Shown here: positions 26,455 through 34,352 of the stretch, in pieces
Numbering within the stretch: the stretch's first letter is position 1
Layout: the number at the start of each line of letters is the position of its first letter
Assembly (NCBI RefSeq): GCF_004216905.1
Contig: NZ_SGXJ01000006.1
Span: 372,001-436,000, forward strand
Direction of reading: 5' to 3'
DNA from: Kribbella sp. VKM Ac-2569
GTDB taxonomy: Bacteria; Actinomycetota; Actinomycetes; Propionibacteriales; Kribbellaceae
DNA length: 64,000 bases
Translations under genes and position numbers: made by a program
Notes under the pieces: generated by a model
Told to the model about the DNA's origin: nothing
The model's database searches: none
The model's input: only the letters and a program-made list of their open reading frames with translations

Positions 26455-26555
26455 TTGATTTCGGTGCCTAGGCGGCCTGCTTGCGGCAAACGATGAGGCG
26501 GCGCGTGTACATCGCCCGGTCGGTCTGGCGGAAGGGTTGGCAAAGGCGCAAAGGC

Positions 26556-26774
26556 CTAGTCATCGAGCCACTGGGCTCCGCTGGCGTCGCGGTGGTGGCC
26601 CTTGTGATCGCCGTTGATGCAGGCTCTGCCGGTCATTGGGTTCTCGCCGTCGCAGCGGGCGGCGGAGGGTAGGTCGGGGCAGCGTGTCTTGTGGTCGCCG
26701 TCGCCGGTAGGAGGCGTGGACCATTCGATGTCGGGAGGTGCGGTTTCCGCTGCTGTCGCTTGCGATTCGGTCAT
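26556..26774 (-). CDS. Small Cys/His-rich hypothetical protein
   Basis: 72 residues. After a Thr/Ala-rich start it contains three Cys and several His in C-P-D-L-P-S-A-A-R-C-D-G-E-N-P and A-C-I-N-G-D-H-K-G-H-H-R-D, then ends W-L-D-D. The spacing of Cys and His could hold a zinc ion, and the ordered, non-repetitive sequence argues for a real gene. It is the last of four same-strand genes, 118 bases after the XRE regulator. No function is assigned. Confidence 0.6.
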   Translation of the reverse strand: MTESQATAAETAPPDIEWSTPPTGDGDHKTRCPDLPSAARCDGENPMTGRACINGDHKGHHRDASGAQWLDD

Positions 26775-26892
26775 CTCGCCCCCGTGGTTGGGTTGCCTGG
26801 GTATCGACCACGCTAGGTCGTGCGGGTGGGGGCGTGGGTGGGGATTTCTTCGGATTTCTCGGTGGATTGAAAGTGACTGGGTTGCGGCGAAA

Positions 26893-27774
26893 TCAGCTGC
26901 TCGGGGTGTCTGCTTCGGACGCGAGGTCGGACATGACTTGGCCGATTACTTGTCGTGCTGCGTGGTCGTAGCTGGCGACGCCGGCGAGCTGTTCGAATGC
27001 ATCGCCGTACAGCTCGATCTCCTGGGGCTGGCGAAGGTCGAGTTCGGCGCTGAAGGTTTCGATCACCACGCGACGGTCGTCGTACATCCAGAAGCCGTGC
27101 CACGGCGAGACCGTGTACTCGGTCGCCGTTGCGATGATGCCGAGACGGACGTTTGGCAGGTGCGAGGCGGAGGCCAGTCGGTCGAGCTGGCCGAGGAGAG
27201 TGTCGACCGGGCACAGCCTCAGCCTGAGCGCGGCTTCGGGCATGACGACATGGAACTGTTTCCCTCGCCGATAGAGGATCTCTTGTCGCCGGAGACGGAC
27301 AGCTACGGCCTCGTCAGCGTCGTTAGGTCCCTTGAGTCGGCGTACTGACTCATGGAACCTCGCGCGGGCGTACTCCGCTGTTTGCAGCAGTCCAGGGATG
27401 ACCGTTGATTCAAAGATGCGGAACAGGCGGGTTCGTTGCTCCCACTCGAGGAGCTGCTCCTGCGCAGGCCGGTGCCCTGCGCGCAGCACGTGGCGCCATT
27501 CGGCGTACTGCAACTCCAAAGTGTGCAGCGATGCGAGCAGAGCATCGAGCTCGGATTCGTGAGCGCTCGCTCGCGCCCACGAACGAAGATCGTCGTCGGT
27601 GGGGGTTTGCCGGCCATTCTCGATCTTGGACACCTTCGACGGCGCCCATGCGAGAGACGCCGCGAACTGCCGACCGGTCATTCCTGATGACTGTCGGAGC
27701 TGGCGCAGTCTCTTGCCGAGGGCTGTGCGCGCCTCGTGGACGCTAACTGCGTCAGAGGTGTTGTTGGCTGGCAA
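26893..27774 (-). CDS. XRE-family HTH regulator with DUF5753
   Basis: 293 residues. Residues about 18-72 are a classic XRE helix-turn-helix (L-R-Q-S-S-G-M-T-G-R-Q-F-A, then S-K-V-S-K-I-E-N-G-R-Q-T-P). The remainder is DUF5753, with E-x-x-T-R-L-F-R-I-F-E-S-T-V-I-P-G-L-L-Q-T-A-E-Y-A-R as its hallmark. These proteins are abundant in actinomycetes, where relatives such as WhiJ act in development, usually beside a small partner protein. The start is TTG 27774, inside the end of the DUF6879 gene (23-base overlap), which implies coupled translation. Confidence 0.9.
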   Translation of the reverse strand: MPANNTSDAVSVHEARTALGKRLRQLRQSSGMTGRQFAASLAWAPSKVSKIENGRQTPTDDDLRSWARASAHESELDALLASLHTLELQYAEWRHVLRAGHRPAQEQLLEWEQRTRLFRIFESTVIPGLLQTAEYARARFHESVRRLKGPNDADEAVAVRLRRQEILYRRGKQFHVVMPEAALRLRLCPVDTLLGQLDRLASASHLPNVRLGIIATATEYTVSPWHGFWMYDDRRVVIETFSAELDLRQPQEIELYGDAFEQLAGVASYDHAARQVIGQVMSDLASEADTPSS

Positions 27775-28261
27775 AGTCGTCCCGTCGTACTGCTCGATGC
27801 CAGGCGGCGTCTCGCCAGTAATTGTGCTGCACGATCTCTGCTGGGTCGCTGATCAACTCGGTACCAAGGAACGCGTCGTTGTCGTCGAACTCCATGCGCA
27901 CCAGAATTCTCGAATCGAACAACCAGTAGTCGTGCCTAGGTACGTCGGCGTCTGCCTGGTCGCGCGGTAGGTAGCGGATGTCCTCTCCGGCTTCGGTGGT
28001 GAACTCCGAGCACCACAGACCGAAGCGGCTGTAGTCGGTCAGCGGAATGGTCACGACACGGACCCTGGCAAAGCGGCGTCCGGCAGCTGTCGCGTCATGG
28101 ACCAGGTCGAGCCACTCCCCCATCCAGGCCGGCGCATCGCGATCACCGGCTAGGTACCTCGCGAGGGGCTCGGCCTCGTCGGGCTCGTCGTACCGGTCAC
28201 GCACTTCAAGCCGGAATGCAGTGTGCTCGAAGCTGTTGAGCAGCTCCCAGAGCGATGGCAT
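27752..28261 (-). CDS. DUF6879 family protein
   Basis: 169 residues with no membrane segment. The acidic, aromatic-rich sequence (Y-D-E-P-D-E-A-E-P, then D-Y-W-L-F-D-S-R and W-R-D-A-A-W-H-R-A) matches the DUF6879 proteins that sit next to XRE-DUF5753 regulators in actinomycetes. The conserved pairing suggests a functional unit, perhaps with DUF6879 as effector held by the regulator, but no activity is known. It is 11 bases after the small upstream gene and overlaps the XRE gene. Confidence 0.82.
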   Translation of the reverse strand: MPSLWELLNSFEHTAFRLEVRDRYDEPDEAEPLARYLAGDRDAPAWMGEWLDLVHDATAAGRRFARVRVVTIPLTDYSRFGLWCSEFTTEAGEDIRYLPRDQADADVPRHDYWLFDSRILVRMEFDDNDAFLGTELISDPAEIVQHNYWRDAAWHRAVRRDDFASQQHL

Positions 28262-28272
28262 GGGCTCGCTGG

Positions 28273-28521
28273 TCAGTGGCCTTGCTCCTGGTCCTCGAGG
28301 TAGCGGAGGGCGTACATCTTCAGCACGTCCTCGGGGATCTCGATCAGGGTCTCGTGGTCCGGTACCGGCGCGACGGCGTTGACGTCCGCGAGCACGTCCG
28401 GGTCGGTGACCTTCCAGCCCTGGGCAATGTAGGTCACCCGGTCGGTCCGGTCGGTTGCGAACAGCGTCGGTGAGTTGCTGGTCTGAGAGTTGGGGTCCTT
28501 GCCGAGGAAACGAGCACGCAT
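28273..28521 (-). CDS. Small conserved protein of the DUF6879/XRE cassette
   Basis: 82 residues from ATG 28521 with a GGAGG site. The sequence F-L-G-K-D-P near the start, T-L-F-A-T-D-R, then Q-G-W-K-V-T-D-P and E-I-P-E-D-V-L resembles the short proteins that commonly lead DUF6879/XRE cassettes in actinomycetes (recalled family pattern, not searched). It is the first gene of the four-gene unit. Confidence 0.72.
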   Translation of the reverse strand: MRARFLGKDPNSQTSNSPTLFATDRTDRVTYIAQGWKVTDPDVLADVNAVAPVPDHETLIEIPEDVLKMYALRYLEDQEQGH

Positions 28522-28705
28522 GAGTTGTGCCTCCTTGCTCGAAATCGCTAGAAATCTACCTCTCTTGAGGATCCCGCCGCGTAGTCAATCGCGCAACATC
28601 GGACGCGAGTCGCCCGACAGGACCGCATCGCGTCACTCGCCTCGTCGCGGAGCGCGATGCTCTCAGTCTGGATCTCCGGGCTCGCGGCTGGGCAGACCCG
28701 GTGTG

Positions 28706-29692
28706 CTACTGGATGTGAGGGTAGAGGGTAAGCCTGCCGCCTGTGGCGGCGCTGATGACGGCTCGGACTCCGAGAGGCTCGGTAAGGGTGACGGTCGCCG
28801 GTGTGCTGGCGCCGACGCCCTCACAGAAGCCCCGCAACGGACTGTGGCTCCCGCCGATGACCACCATGTCGTTCAACTCGAGGACATGGGCCCGAAGGTC
28901 GCGGTCACACGTCCCGTGATCGAGGATGAAGGTGAGCGTGCGGTCATCGACCCCGGTGAGCCACCCGGCCTGCACGAGACTCGGTTCCAGCTTTTGGTCG
29001 AGCCCGGGCGGCGGAGTGGGCTCCACCAGAGGTTGCAGTATCTCTGTGGAGACAGCCAACACGACGATCGGTCGCGACAACCCCTTCGCAGTAAAGGACC
29101 ACGCAGGCACTGTCGCGCCACCGTTGCTGGTTTCGACGTCAGCTGTCGTCAACGAAGCGCCAGTGATAGTGAGCTTGCACTTCGACGCCGGAATCGCCAG
29201 GTGGCCACAGTTGTCGTACGGCGTTGCGATCGCCTGAGTCAATGCGGGCCGCGGATCGAGGACGCGCACCTCGAGGCTCGATCCGTCGCCGAAATCGATG
29301 CGGGTGGTGCCACTGGATCCACCGTGCACTCCCGCCGCGATGGTGACATATCCGGCACCCCACGCAGCCTTCTGCTCGATGGTGTCGACGGCCAGCCCCG
29401 GTGCCAGGGACGAGTACAGGAAGATCCCTTCCCGAGGCTTCGGGATCCCCGCAGCCCGGACGGCCTGCTCGACGGCACGCGCCCGATCGAGAAACGCCGC
29501 AGTCGCAGGACCTACCGGAATCTGCGTCTCATCCGCCTCCCGAGGCGCCGTCGAACGAATGCTGGGCGTCGCACTGCTCGGCGCGGAGGTTGGCACTACC
29601 TCGTTCCCACAAGCCGCCACAGCAAGGACGACAAGAACAACGGCAGGAACCAAGCACCCACGACACCTCACACCACGACCAATGGTCCTCAT
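28706..29692 (-). CDS. Putative lipoprotein of unknown function
   Basis: About 328 residues from ATG 29692. Three basic residues precede a hydrophobic stretch ending in the lipobox L-A-V-A-A-C, so it is probably lipidated and outside the membrane. The next 40 residues are Ser/Thr/Pro-rich linker. The rest contains three further Cys (C-G-H-L, S-K-C-K and T-C-D), which could form disulfides, and no recognised enzymatic motif. An upstream in-frame start at 29758 would add 22 residues before the signal and is less likely. Confidence 0.75.
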   Translation of the reverse strand: MRTIGRGVRCRGCLVPAVVLVVLAVAACGNEVVPTSAPSSATPSIRSTAPREADETQIPVGPATAAFLDRARAVEQAVRAAGIPKPREGIFLYSSLAPGLAVDTIEQKAAWGAGYVTIAAGVHGGSSGTTRIDFGDGSSLEVRVLDPRPALTQAIATPYDNCGHLAIPASKCKLTITGASLTTADVETSNGGATVPAWSFTAKGLSRPIVVLAVSTEILQPLVEPTPPPGLDQKLEPSLVQAGWLTGVDDRTLTFILDHGTCDRDLRAHVLELNDMVVIGGSHSPLRGFCEGVGASTPATVTLTEPLGVRAVISAATGGRLTLYPHIQ

Positions 29693-29803
29693 GCTCAGTG
29701 GACGCGCATCGCGTGGCGAATCGCTGCAGTGGCTGTCATAGCCCGAGTATCCGCCCACCCCACCAAGCCATCAACCAGCCGCAACGGCCAGGAGCCGGAG
29801 TGC

Positions 29804-30241
29804 CTAGAGCCAGGGTGGGTTGTATCGGCTCACGTAGGCGCGTGCGCGTTCTGTCGGGTCTGCCCAGTATTGGTGCGGTTGTCGATGCACGTGTTCTTCA
29901 CAGAACTCGCGAAGGTCGCTTGTGATCGTCTCCACCTGACGGACGGGGAGACCCTCGAAGTCGCTGTTGACCTGTAGGAGTTCGGACTCAAGGTTCCAAC
30001 CCGACGCATCGAACACCCACGTGCCCCACCTCGCGTACACATGAAGGGGATGCTCGAAATCCCCCATGTACAAGGCCGCCAAGGCGATCCCCTGATCGGG
30101 ATAGAAATCCCTGCAGATCCAGGCCAGCACGTGGCATGCCCCACTCGAGAAGAAGGCCTGATCCGTTCGTTCCCAGGAGACACGTTGATCTGCCCGCTCG
30201 ATCGCGGTTCGTCGAAACACCCCAGACGCTGTCACTGCCAC
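29804..30241 (-). CDS. Hypothetical protein, 145 residues
   Basis: Soluble protein with the memorable core S-S-G-A-C-H-V-L-A-W-I-C-R-D-F-Y-P (about residues 32-48) followed by a strand-rich region with many Trp/Tyr and the ending W-A-D-P-T-E-R-A-R-A-Y-V. It may be a cysteine-protease-like or transglutaminase-like fold, since A-C-H-V-L with later His and Asp recalls that layout, but this is speculation. The start is GTG 30241; a second GTG two codons later is possible. It stands alone, upstream of a 377-bp gap. Confidence 0.65.
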   Translation of the reverse strand: MAVTASGVFRRTAIERADQRVSWERTDQAFFSSGACHVLAWICRDFYPDQGIALAALYMGDFEHPLHVYARWGTWVFDASGWNLESELLQVNSDFEGLPVRQVETITSDLREFCEEHVHRQPHQYWADPTERARAYVSRYNPPWL

Positions 30242-30320
30242 GAGCCGATGCTAGCGAAGCGGTCCCCCCGTCTACGCCGCTCTGGGTAGGCAGGGATCCG
30301 CAAACGGGCGATCGCGCAAC

Positions 30321-30329
30321 TGTGGATAA
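30321..30329 (-). promoter_or_regulatory. DnaA-box-like 9-mer
   Basis: TGTGGATAA, the complement of TTATCCACA, overlapping the outer end of the left arm of the long inverted repeat. Confidence 0.35.
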
Positions 30330-30382
30330 CCGCCGGGGACTGGGAACAGGCCATTGCGTGTTCCCAGTCTCCGGGGGTTATC
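30325..30382. repeat. 24-bp inverted repeat with 10-base loop
   Basis: The arms 30325-30348 and 30359-30382 pair at 22 of 24 positions. The inner 11 bp (GACTGGGAACA/TGTTCCCAGTC) is perfect. It lies between divergent genes, where a terminator is not expected, so an sRNA, a mobile-element remnant or a regulatory RNA are the options. Confidence 0.75.
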
Positions 30383-30618
30383 GCAAGTCAGCCGAGGAGC
30401 TTGGCTAGGTGGTCGATCGCAGCAAGAGTTGGTTGACGGGGAGCTGGGAGAGGCGGCACGATGTGTCGCGGCGTGGCCTGCGCCTAACCTTCGTTGATCG
30501 TCCCCAGCGCGGTCCGGTGTGAAGGCAAAGGGACCTTGGTCTCAGGTCGCTGTCGCTGGTCCGACTGTCTCGGGACGTGGTTGCTGGGGAAGCCGTGTGC
30601 CGGGGCACGGAGGACGAA

Positions 30619-31455
30619 GTGACGAACAGCAAGCGATCCCTTCGCATCGCGGTCGCTCAGACGACCGCCACCGCTGACACCCGCCACAACGGCAGCACGG
30701 TACGGCGTCTGATGCGCGAGGCCGCTACCGAGCGAGCCCGGCTGGTGCAGTTCCCCGAAGGTTTCCTGTCCGGATACGCCAAAGAGCAGATCCAGGACTG
30801 GGACGACGTCGACTGGCCGGCGGTCCGCGACGAGCTCGAGCAGATCGCCGTACTGGCCGCGGAGCTGGGCATCTGGGTCGTGCTGGGGTCCGCGCACCCG
30901 CTGACCCCACCCCATCGGCCGCACAACAGCCTGTACGTGATCTCGGACGAAGGAAAGGTCGTCGATCGCTACGACAAGCGGTTCTGCTCGCACACCGAGA
31001 TCACGCGCTTCTACAGCCCCGGGTTCGACCCGGTCGTCTTCGAGGTCGACGGGTTCCGGTTCGGGTGCGCGATCTGTATCGAGATCAATTTCCCCGACCT
31101 GTTCTCGCAGTACCGCGAACTCGGTGTCGACTGCCTGTTGCTGTCCGCCTATCCCGTCGACGAGGTCTTCGAGGCCAAGGCCCGCACCCACGCCTCGATC
31201 AACACGTACTGGGTCGCGATGGCGTTGCCCTCGCAGACCGCGCACCTGATGAACTCCGGCGTGATCGGCCCGGACGGTCGCTACCTCGCGCAACTCGACG
31301 GCGGTGAGGGCGTGGTGTACGCCGACCTGAACCGTCCCGACTTCGCGATGTGGTTCGAGAAGGCTCGACCGTGGCGCGAAGAGGCCGTGGCCGGCGAGAT
31401 CTACCGCAGCCGCGCAGTCGACGATCCGCGGAGCGCCGACCGTACCTGCATCTGA
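30619..31455 (+). CDS. Carbon-nitrogen hydrolase (nitrilase superfamily)
   Basis: 278 residues from GTG 30619, preceded by GGAGG. The E-K-C triad is visible: E47 (F-P-E-G-F-L), K120 (R-Y-D-K-R-F) and C153 (C-A-I-C-I-E-I-N-F-P). The length suits amidases and carbamoylases of this superfamily; the last part (W-F-E-K-A-R-P-W) is not a glutaminase domain. It hydrolyses a C-N bond in an amide, carbamoyl or nitrile, but the substrate cannot be read from sequence. It stands upstream of a convergent DMT transporter. Confidence 0.9.
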   Translation: MTNSKRSLRIAVAQTTATADTRHNGSTVRRLMREAATERARLVQFPEGFLSGYAKEQIQDWDDVDWPAVRDELEQIAVLAAELGIWVVLGSAHPLTPPHRPHNSLYVISDEGKVVDRYDKRFCSHTEITRFYSPGFDPVVFEVDGFRFGCAICIEINFPDLFSQYRELGVDCLLLSAYPVDEVFEAKARTHASINTYWVAMALPSQTAHLMNSGVIGPDGRYLAQLDGGEGVVYADLNRPDFAMWFEKARPWREEAVAGEIYRSRAVDDPRSADRTCI

Positions 31456-31474
31456 GCAACGCAGCCGTCGTGGT

Positions 31475-32311
31475 CTAGCCGGTGGTGATCAGGACTACGC
31501 CGGCTACTACGACGGCTGCGGCGGCGGCTCGTTTGGGGCCGAAGCGTTCGTGGAAGAAGATCGCGCCGATGATGGCGCCGAAGATGATGCTGGTTTCGCG
31601 GAGGGCGGCGATCGCGGCCAGGGTGCCGCGGGTCTGGGCCCAGAGGACGAGTCCGTACGCGGCCATCGAGACGACGCCGCCGGCCAGCCCGGAGAGGATC
31701 GCGGGGCGGGGCAGGTTGAACGCCTGCCGACCGCGCCAGAACAAGACCGCCAACGGGACCGCGAACCCTTGCAGCATGAACACCCAGCCCATGTACGTGG
31801 CCACCGGCATCTTGTGTACAGCGACCCCGTCGACGACCGTGTACGACGCGATCATCAGCCCCGTCCCGATCGCGGCGAACAGCGCCGGGACCTGACCGCG
31901 CCCCGGGCGGCCGATGAATACGAGCGCGATCAGTCCCGCGGACACGAGCAGTACGCCGGCCAACTCGAGTACGGCCAGGGTCTGGTGCAGTACGACGATG
32001 GACACCACGGCCACGACCCACGGCGACGTACCGCGGGCCAACGGGTACATCTGGCTGAACTGACCCAGCTGGTACGACGCCAGCAGCCCACCGAGGTACG
32101 CGAGATGCAGCAACGCGGACGCGATGATGTACCACCACGTCCCGGCCGGCGGCAGCCCCATCACCAGCACCGCGACGAGCCCGATCACGCCCGCCGCAAG
32201 CTCGAACAACGCCAACCCAGCAACCCGATCCGGCGCCCCATGAGCCATCGCATTCCACGTCGCGTGCAGCACCGCCGCCCCAAGCACCACCAAGATCACG
32301 ACCACCCCCAC
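31475..32311 (-). CDS. EamA/DMT family transporter
   Basis: 278 residues with about ten hydrophobic helices in two repeated halves, the hallmark of drug/metabolite transporters. The second EamA repeat ends with F-F-H-E-R-F-G-P-K-R, the typical cytoplasmic end of the last helices. Such proteins export amino acids, nucleosides or drugs. It is convergent with the nitrilase gene (19-base gap). It is one of three DMT transporters in the window (see 36953 and 56563), each in a different subfamily. Confidence 0.88.
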   Translation of the reverse strand: MGVVVILVVLGAAVLHATWNAMAHGAPDRVAGLALFELAAGVIGLVAVLVMGLPPAGTWWYIIASALLHLAYLGGLLASYQLGQFSQMYPLARGTSPWVVAVVSIVVLHQTLAVLELAGVLLVSAGLIALVFIGRPGRGQVPALFAAIGTGLMIASYTVVDGVAVHKMPVATYMGWVFMLQGFAVPLAVLFWRGRQAFNLPRPAILSGLAGGVVSMAAYGLVLWAQTRGTLAAIAALRETSIIFGAIIGAIFFHERFGPKRAAAAAVVVAGVVLITTG

Positions 32312-32429
32312 ACCCTCTCACCGCACAGTGAGCCGGTCAGGCGGAGGGGCGGCCGTCCATGGCGGGATGGCGCTGGCGTTCGGAGGATCCCTGGGGATAG
32401 CTGGATGGTGAAGCGCTTGAGGTCGAGCC

Positions 32430-32915
32430 TCAGGCAGGCGGGCTTAGGTCCCGGTCGTCCGGCAGGACCAGTCGGTGCAGGGGGTGGCCCGATGACGAGA
32501 GGCCGGGCCCGATGAAGCCGAAGTAGTCGATGGCAAGCCCGATTGCCGTCAGTCCGAGGAACACGGCACCCACACCACTGCCGATCCAGGCCCCGGCGTT
32601 GTCGACAGGGGCGAATATCCCCAAGAGGATCGCGCCCAGGCCGAGCAGCGCGATCACGCCGGCGGCGGTGTTCCAGACCTTGAGGACACGGTTGGTCGCG
32701 GCGACGCTGTAGACGCGGTACGTGGGCGGGTTGCTGCACACGGCACAGTCGCCGACCCAGCGGTACACCGAGTCGCCGTCCTGGGGCCGCCGTACGTGCT
32801 GCACGTAGCCGACGTAGTCCCAGGCGATCTTGTTCCAGCCGGCGTACCGGCCGAGGAAGTTCTTGCGGTGCATGAGCTGGACCGTCTGAACGGGAGCGAT
32901 CTTCGAGCTCGGCAT
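32430..32915 (-). CDS. Hypothetical protein with two membrane helices
   Basis: 161 residues from ATG 32915; a GTG at 32939 would add eight. The N-terminal 75 residues are soluble with a C-x-x-C pair (C-A-V-C), then two hydrophobic helices lie near residues 85-105 and 112-135 (numbered from ATG), and a short polar tail follows. It has the look of a small inner-membrane or envelope protein. No family was recognised. It lies alone, with a strong terminator hairpin upstream belonging to the oxo-acid dehydrogenase operon. Confidence 0.6.
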   Translation of the reverse strand: MPSSKIAPVQTVQLMHRKNFLGRYAGWNKIAWDYVGYVQHVRRPQDGDSVYRWVGDCAVCSNPPTYRVYSVAATNRVLKVWNTAAGVIALLGLGAILLGIFAPVDNAGAWIGSGVGAVFLGLTAIGLAIDYFGFIGPGLSSSGHPLHRLVLPDDRDLSPPA

Positions 32916-32969
32916 CACACCGACGGTACGGATGCTCACCGGGCGTGTTCCACGCGTGGCCGGTACCTG

Positions 32970-33005
32970 CCAGCGGGCCCGGGTGGATTCACCCGGGCCC
33001 GCTGG
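32970..33005 (-). terminator. Terminator hairpin of the 2-oxo acid dehydrogenase operon
   Basis: CCAGCGGGCCCGGGTG at 32970-32985 pairs perfectly with 32990-33005 around a GATT loop, with one further G-C pair outside. It begins 3 bases past the E2 stop. Being symmetrical it could also act on the opposite strand. Confidence 0.8.
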
Positions 33006-33008
33006 CGA

Positions 33009-34352
33009 TCAGAACATCAGTGCGCGGGCCGGGTCTTCGAGGATGCCGGCGACGTCGGCGAGGAAGGTGGAGCCCTTTTCGCCGTCGATCAGGCGGTGGT
33101 CGAAGGACAGCGCGAGCGTGGTGATCCAGCGCGGGACGATCTCGTCGTCCACCACCCACGGCTGCTTGCGGACCGCGCCGAACGCGAGGATCGCGGCCTC
33201 GCCCGGATTGATGATCGGCGTACCGGCGTCGACACCGAACACGCCGACGTTGGTGATCGTGAACGAACCACCGGCCTGGTCCGCCGGCTGGGTCTTGCCC
33301 TCGCGGGCGGTGGCGACCAGGTCGTTCAGCGCCTTGCACAGGTCCGGCAGGGTGCGCGAGTCGGCGCCCTTGATGTTCGGGACGATCAGCCCGCGCGGGG
33401 TGGCCGCGGCGATGCCGAGGTTGACCGCGCCCTTGTAGACGATCTCCTGTGCCTGCTCGTCCCAGGCCGCGTTGACGATCGGCGTACGGCGGGCCGCCAG
33501 CGTGACCGCCTTCGCGACGATCAGCAACGGGGAGACGCGCAGATCCTTGAACGCCTTGTCGGACTTCAGGCGCTCGACCAGCTCCATCGTGGCGCTGACG
33601 TCGACGGTGATCCACTCGGTCACATGCGGCGCGGTGAACGCACTGGCAACCATCGCCTGCGCCATCACCTTCTGCACACCCTTGACCGGCACGCGGGTGT
33701 CTTCGCGCCCGCTGACAACCGGAGCAGGCTCGTACGCCGGAACGTCCGCAACTGCAGGCTCCGCCGCGTAACCCTCGACGTCGGCCCGCGTGATCACCCC
33801 ACCCGGCCCGGTCGCCGTCACCGCAGCCAGATCGATCCCCAGATCCTTGGCGAGCTTCCGCACCGGCGGCTTAGCCAGCACGTGAACGGATCCGTTGCCC
33901 CCAGCAACCGGCGCAGCAACCGGCGCAGGAACAGGTGCGGGCGCCGGAGCTTGCGGGGGGAGAACGTCAGCCGCCGGAGTGGACGGCTTCCGTTGGCGGC
34001 GTTTGGCTTCGGTGGTCTTCGGCCCGTAGCCGACCAGGACCGCGGTGCGGCCGCCGGTCTCCTCGGGCTCGGGGATCGTCGGAACGAGGTCTTCCGGAGA
34101 GGCTTCCGACGACTCTGTCTGCACCGAGATGATCGGCGTACCGACCGGGACCGTCTCGCCCTCCGGCACGAGCAACTCGGTGACCACGCCGGCGAACGGG
34201 ACCGGAAGCTCGACCAGCGACTTCGCGGTCTCGATCTCGACGACGGTGTCGTTGAGCTTGACCGTGTCGCCGGGCTTGACCTTCCAGCTGACGATCTCGG
34301 CCTCGACGAGTCCTTCACCGACGTCGGGGAGGCGGAACTGCTGGATGCCCAT
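33009..34352 (-). CDS. 2-oxo acid dehydrogenase E2 (dihydrolipoamide acyltransferase)
   Basis: 447 residues. Residues 1-80 are one lipoyl domain with the lipoylated Lys at 44 (E-T-A-K-S). A Pro/Ala-rich linker (about 125-155) leads to the E3-binding domain (about 158-197, V-R-K-L-A-K-D-L-G-I-D-L), and the remainder is the acyltransferase domain with D-H-R-L-I-D-G near the C-terminus. It passes an acyl group from E1 to CoA. The ATG overlaps the E1-beta stop by one base (TGATG). The substrate, pyruvate or branched-chain 2-oxo acids, cannot be decided from the sequence. Confidence 0.93.
   Translation of the reverse strand: MGIQQFRLPDVGEGLVEAEIVSWKVKPGDTVKLNDTVVEIETAKSLVELPVPFAGVVTELLVPEGETVPVGTPIISVQTESSEASPEDLVPTIPEPEETGGRTAVLVGYGPKTTEAKRRQRKPSTPAADVLPPQAPAPAPVPAPVAAPVAGGNGSVHVLAKPPVRKLAKDLGIDLAAVTATGPGGVITRADVEGYAAEPAVADVPAYEPAPVVSGREDTRVPVKGVQKVMAQAMVASAFTAPHVTEWITVDVSATMELVERLKSDKAFKDLRVSPLLIVAKAVTLAARRTPIVNAAWDEQAQEIVYKGAVNLGIAAATPRGLIVPNIKGADSRTLPDLCKALNDLVATAREGKTQPADQAGGSFTITNVGVFGVDAGTPIINPGEAAILAFGAVRKQPWVVDDEIVPRWITTLALSFDHRLIDGEKGSTFLADVAGILEDPARALMF

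Larger units (their letters stand above)
26127..26555. other. 429-bp non-coding gap with hairpins
   Basis: Contains a 7-bp perfect hairpin at 26249-26265 and two overlapping ones at 26421-26435 and 26432-26454. The minus-strand translation of part of it (L-H-W-L-H-I-D-I-W-T-N-N-N-G-L-H-R-Y near 26360-26430) looks like a broken protein fragment, but no family was recognised. Confidence 0.4.
30242..30618. other. 377-bp divergent intergenic region with a long inverted repeat
   Basis: Separates a minus-strand orphan from the plus-strand nitrilase gene. It holds the 24-bp inverted repeat at 30325-30382 and a DnaA-box 9-mer; nothing else was recognised. Confidence 0.5.

Noticed and set aside
26481..26672. 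63-residue plus-strand ORF
   Set aside because: Overlaps the better-supported minus-strand Cys/His-rich protein and has a low-complexity Val/Ala/Gly ending.
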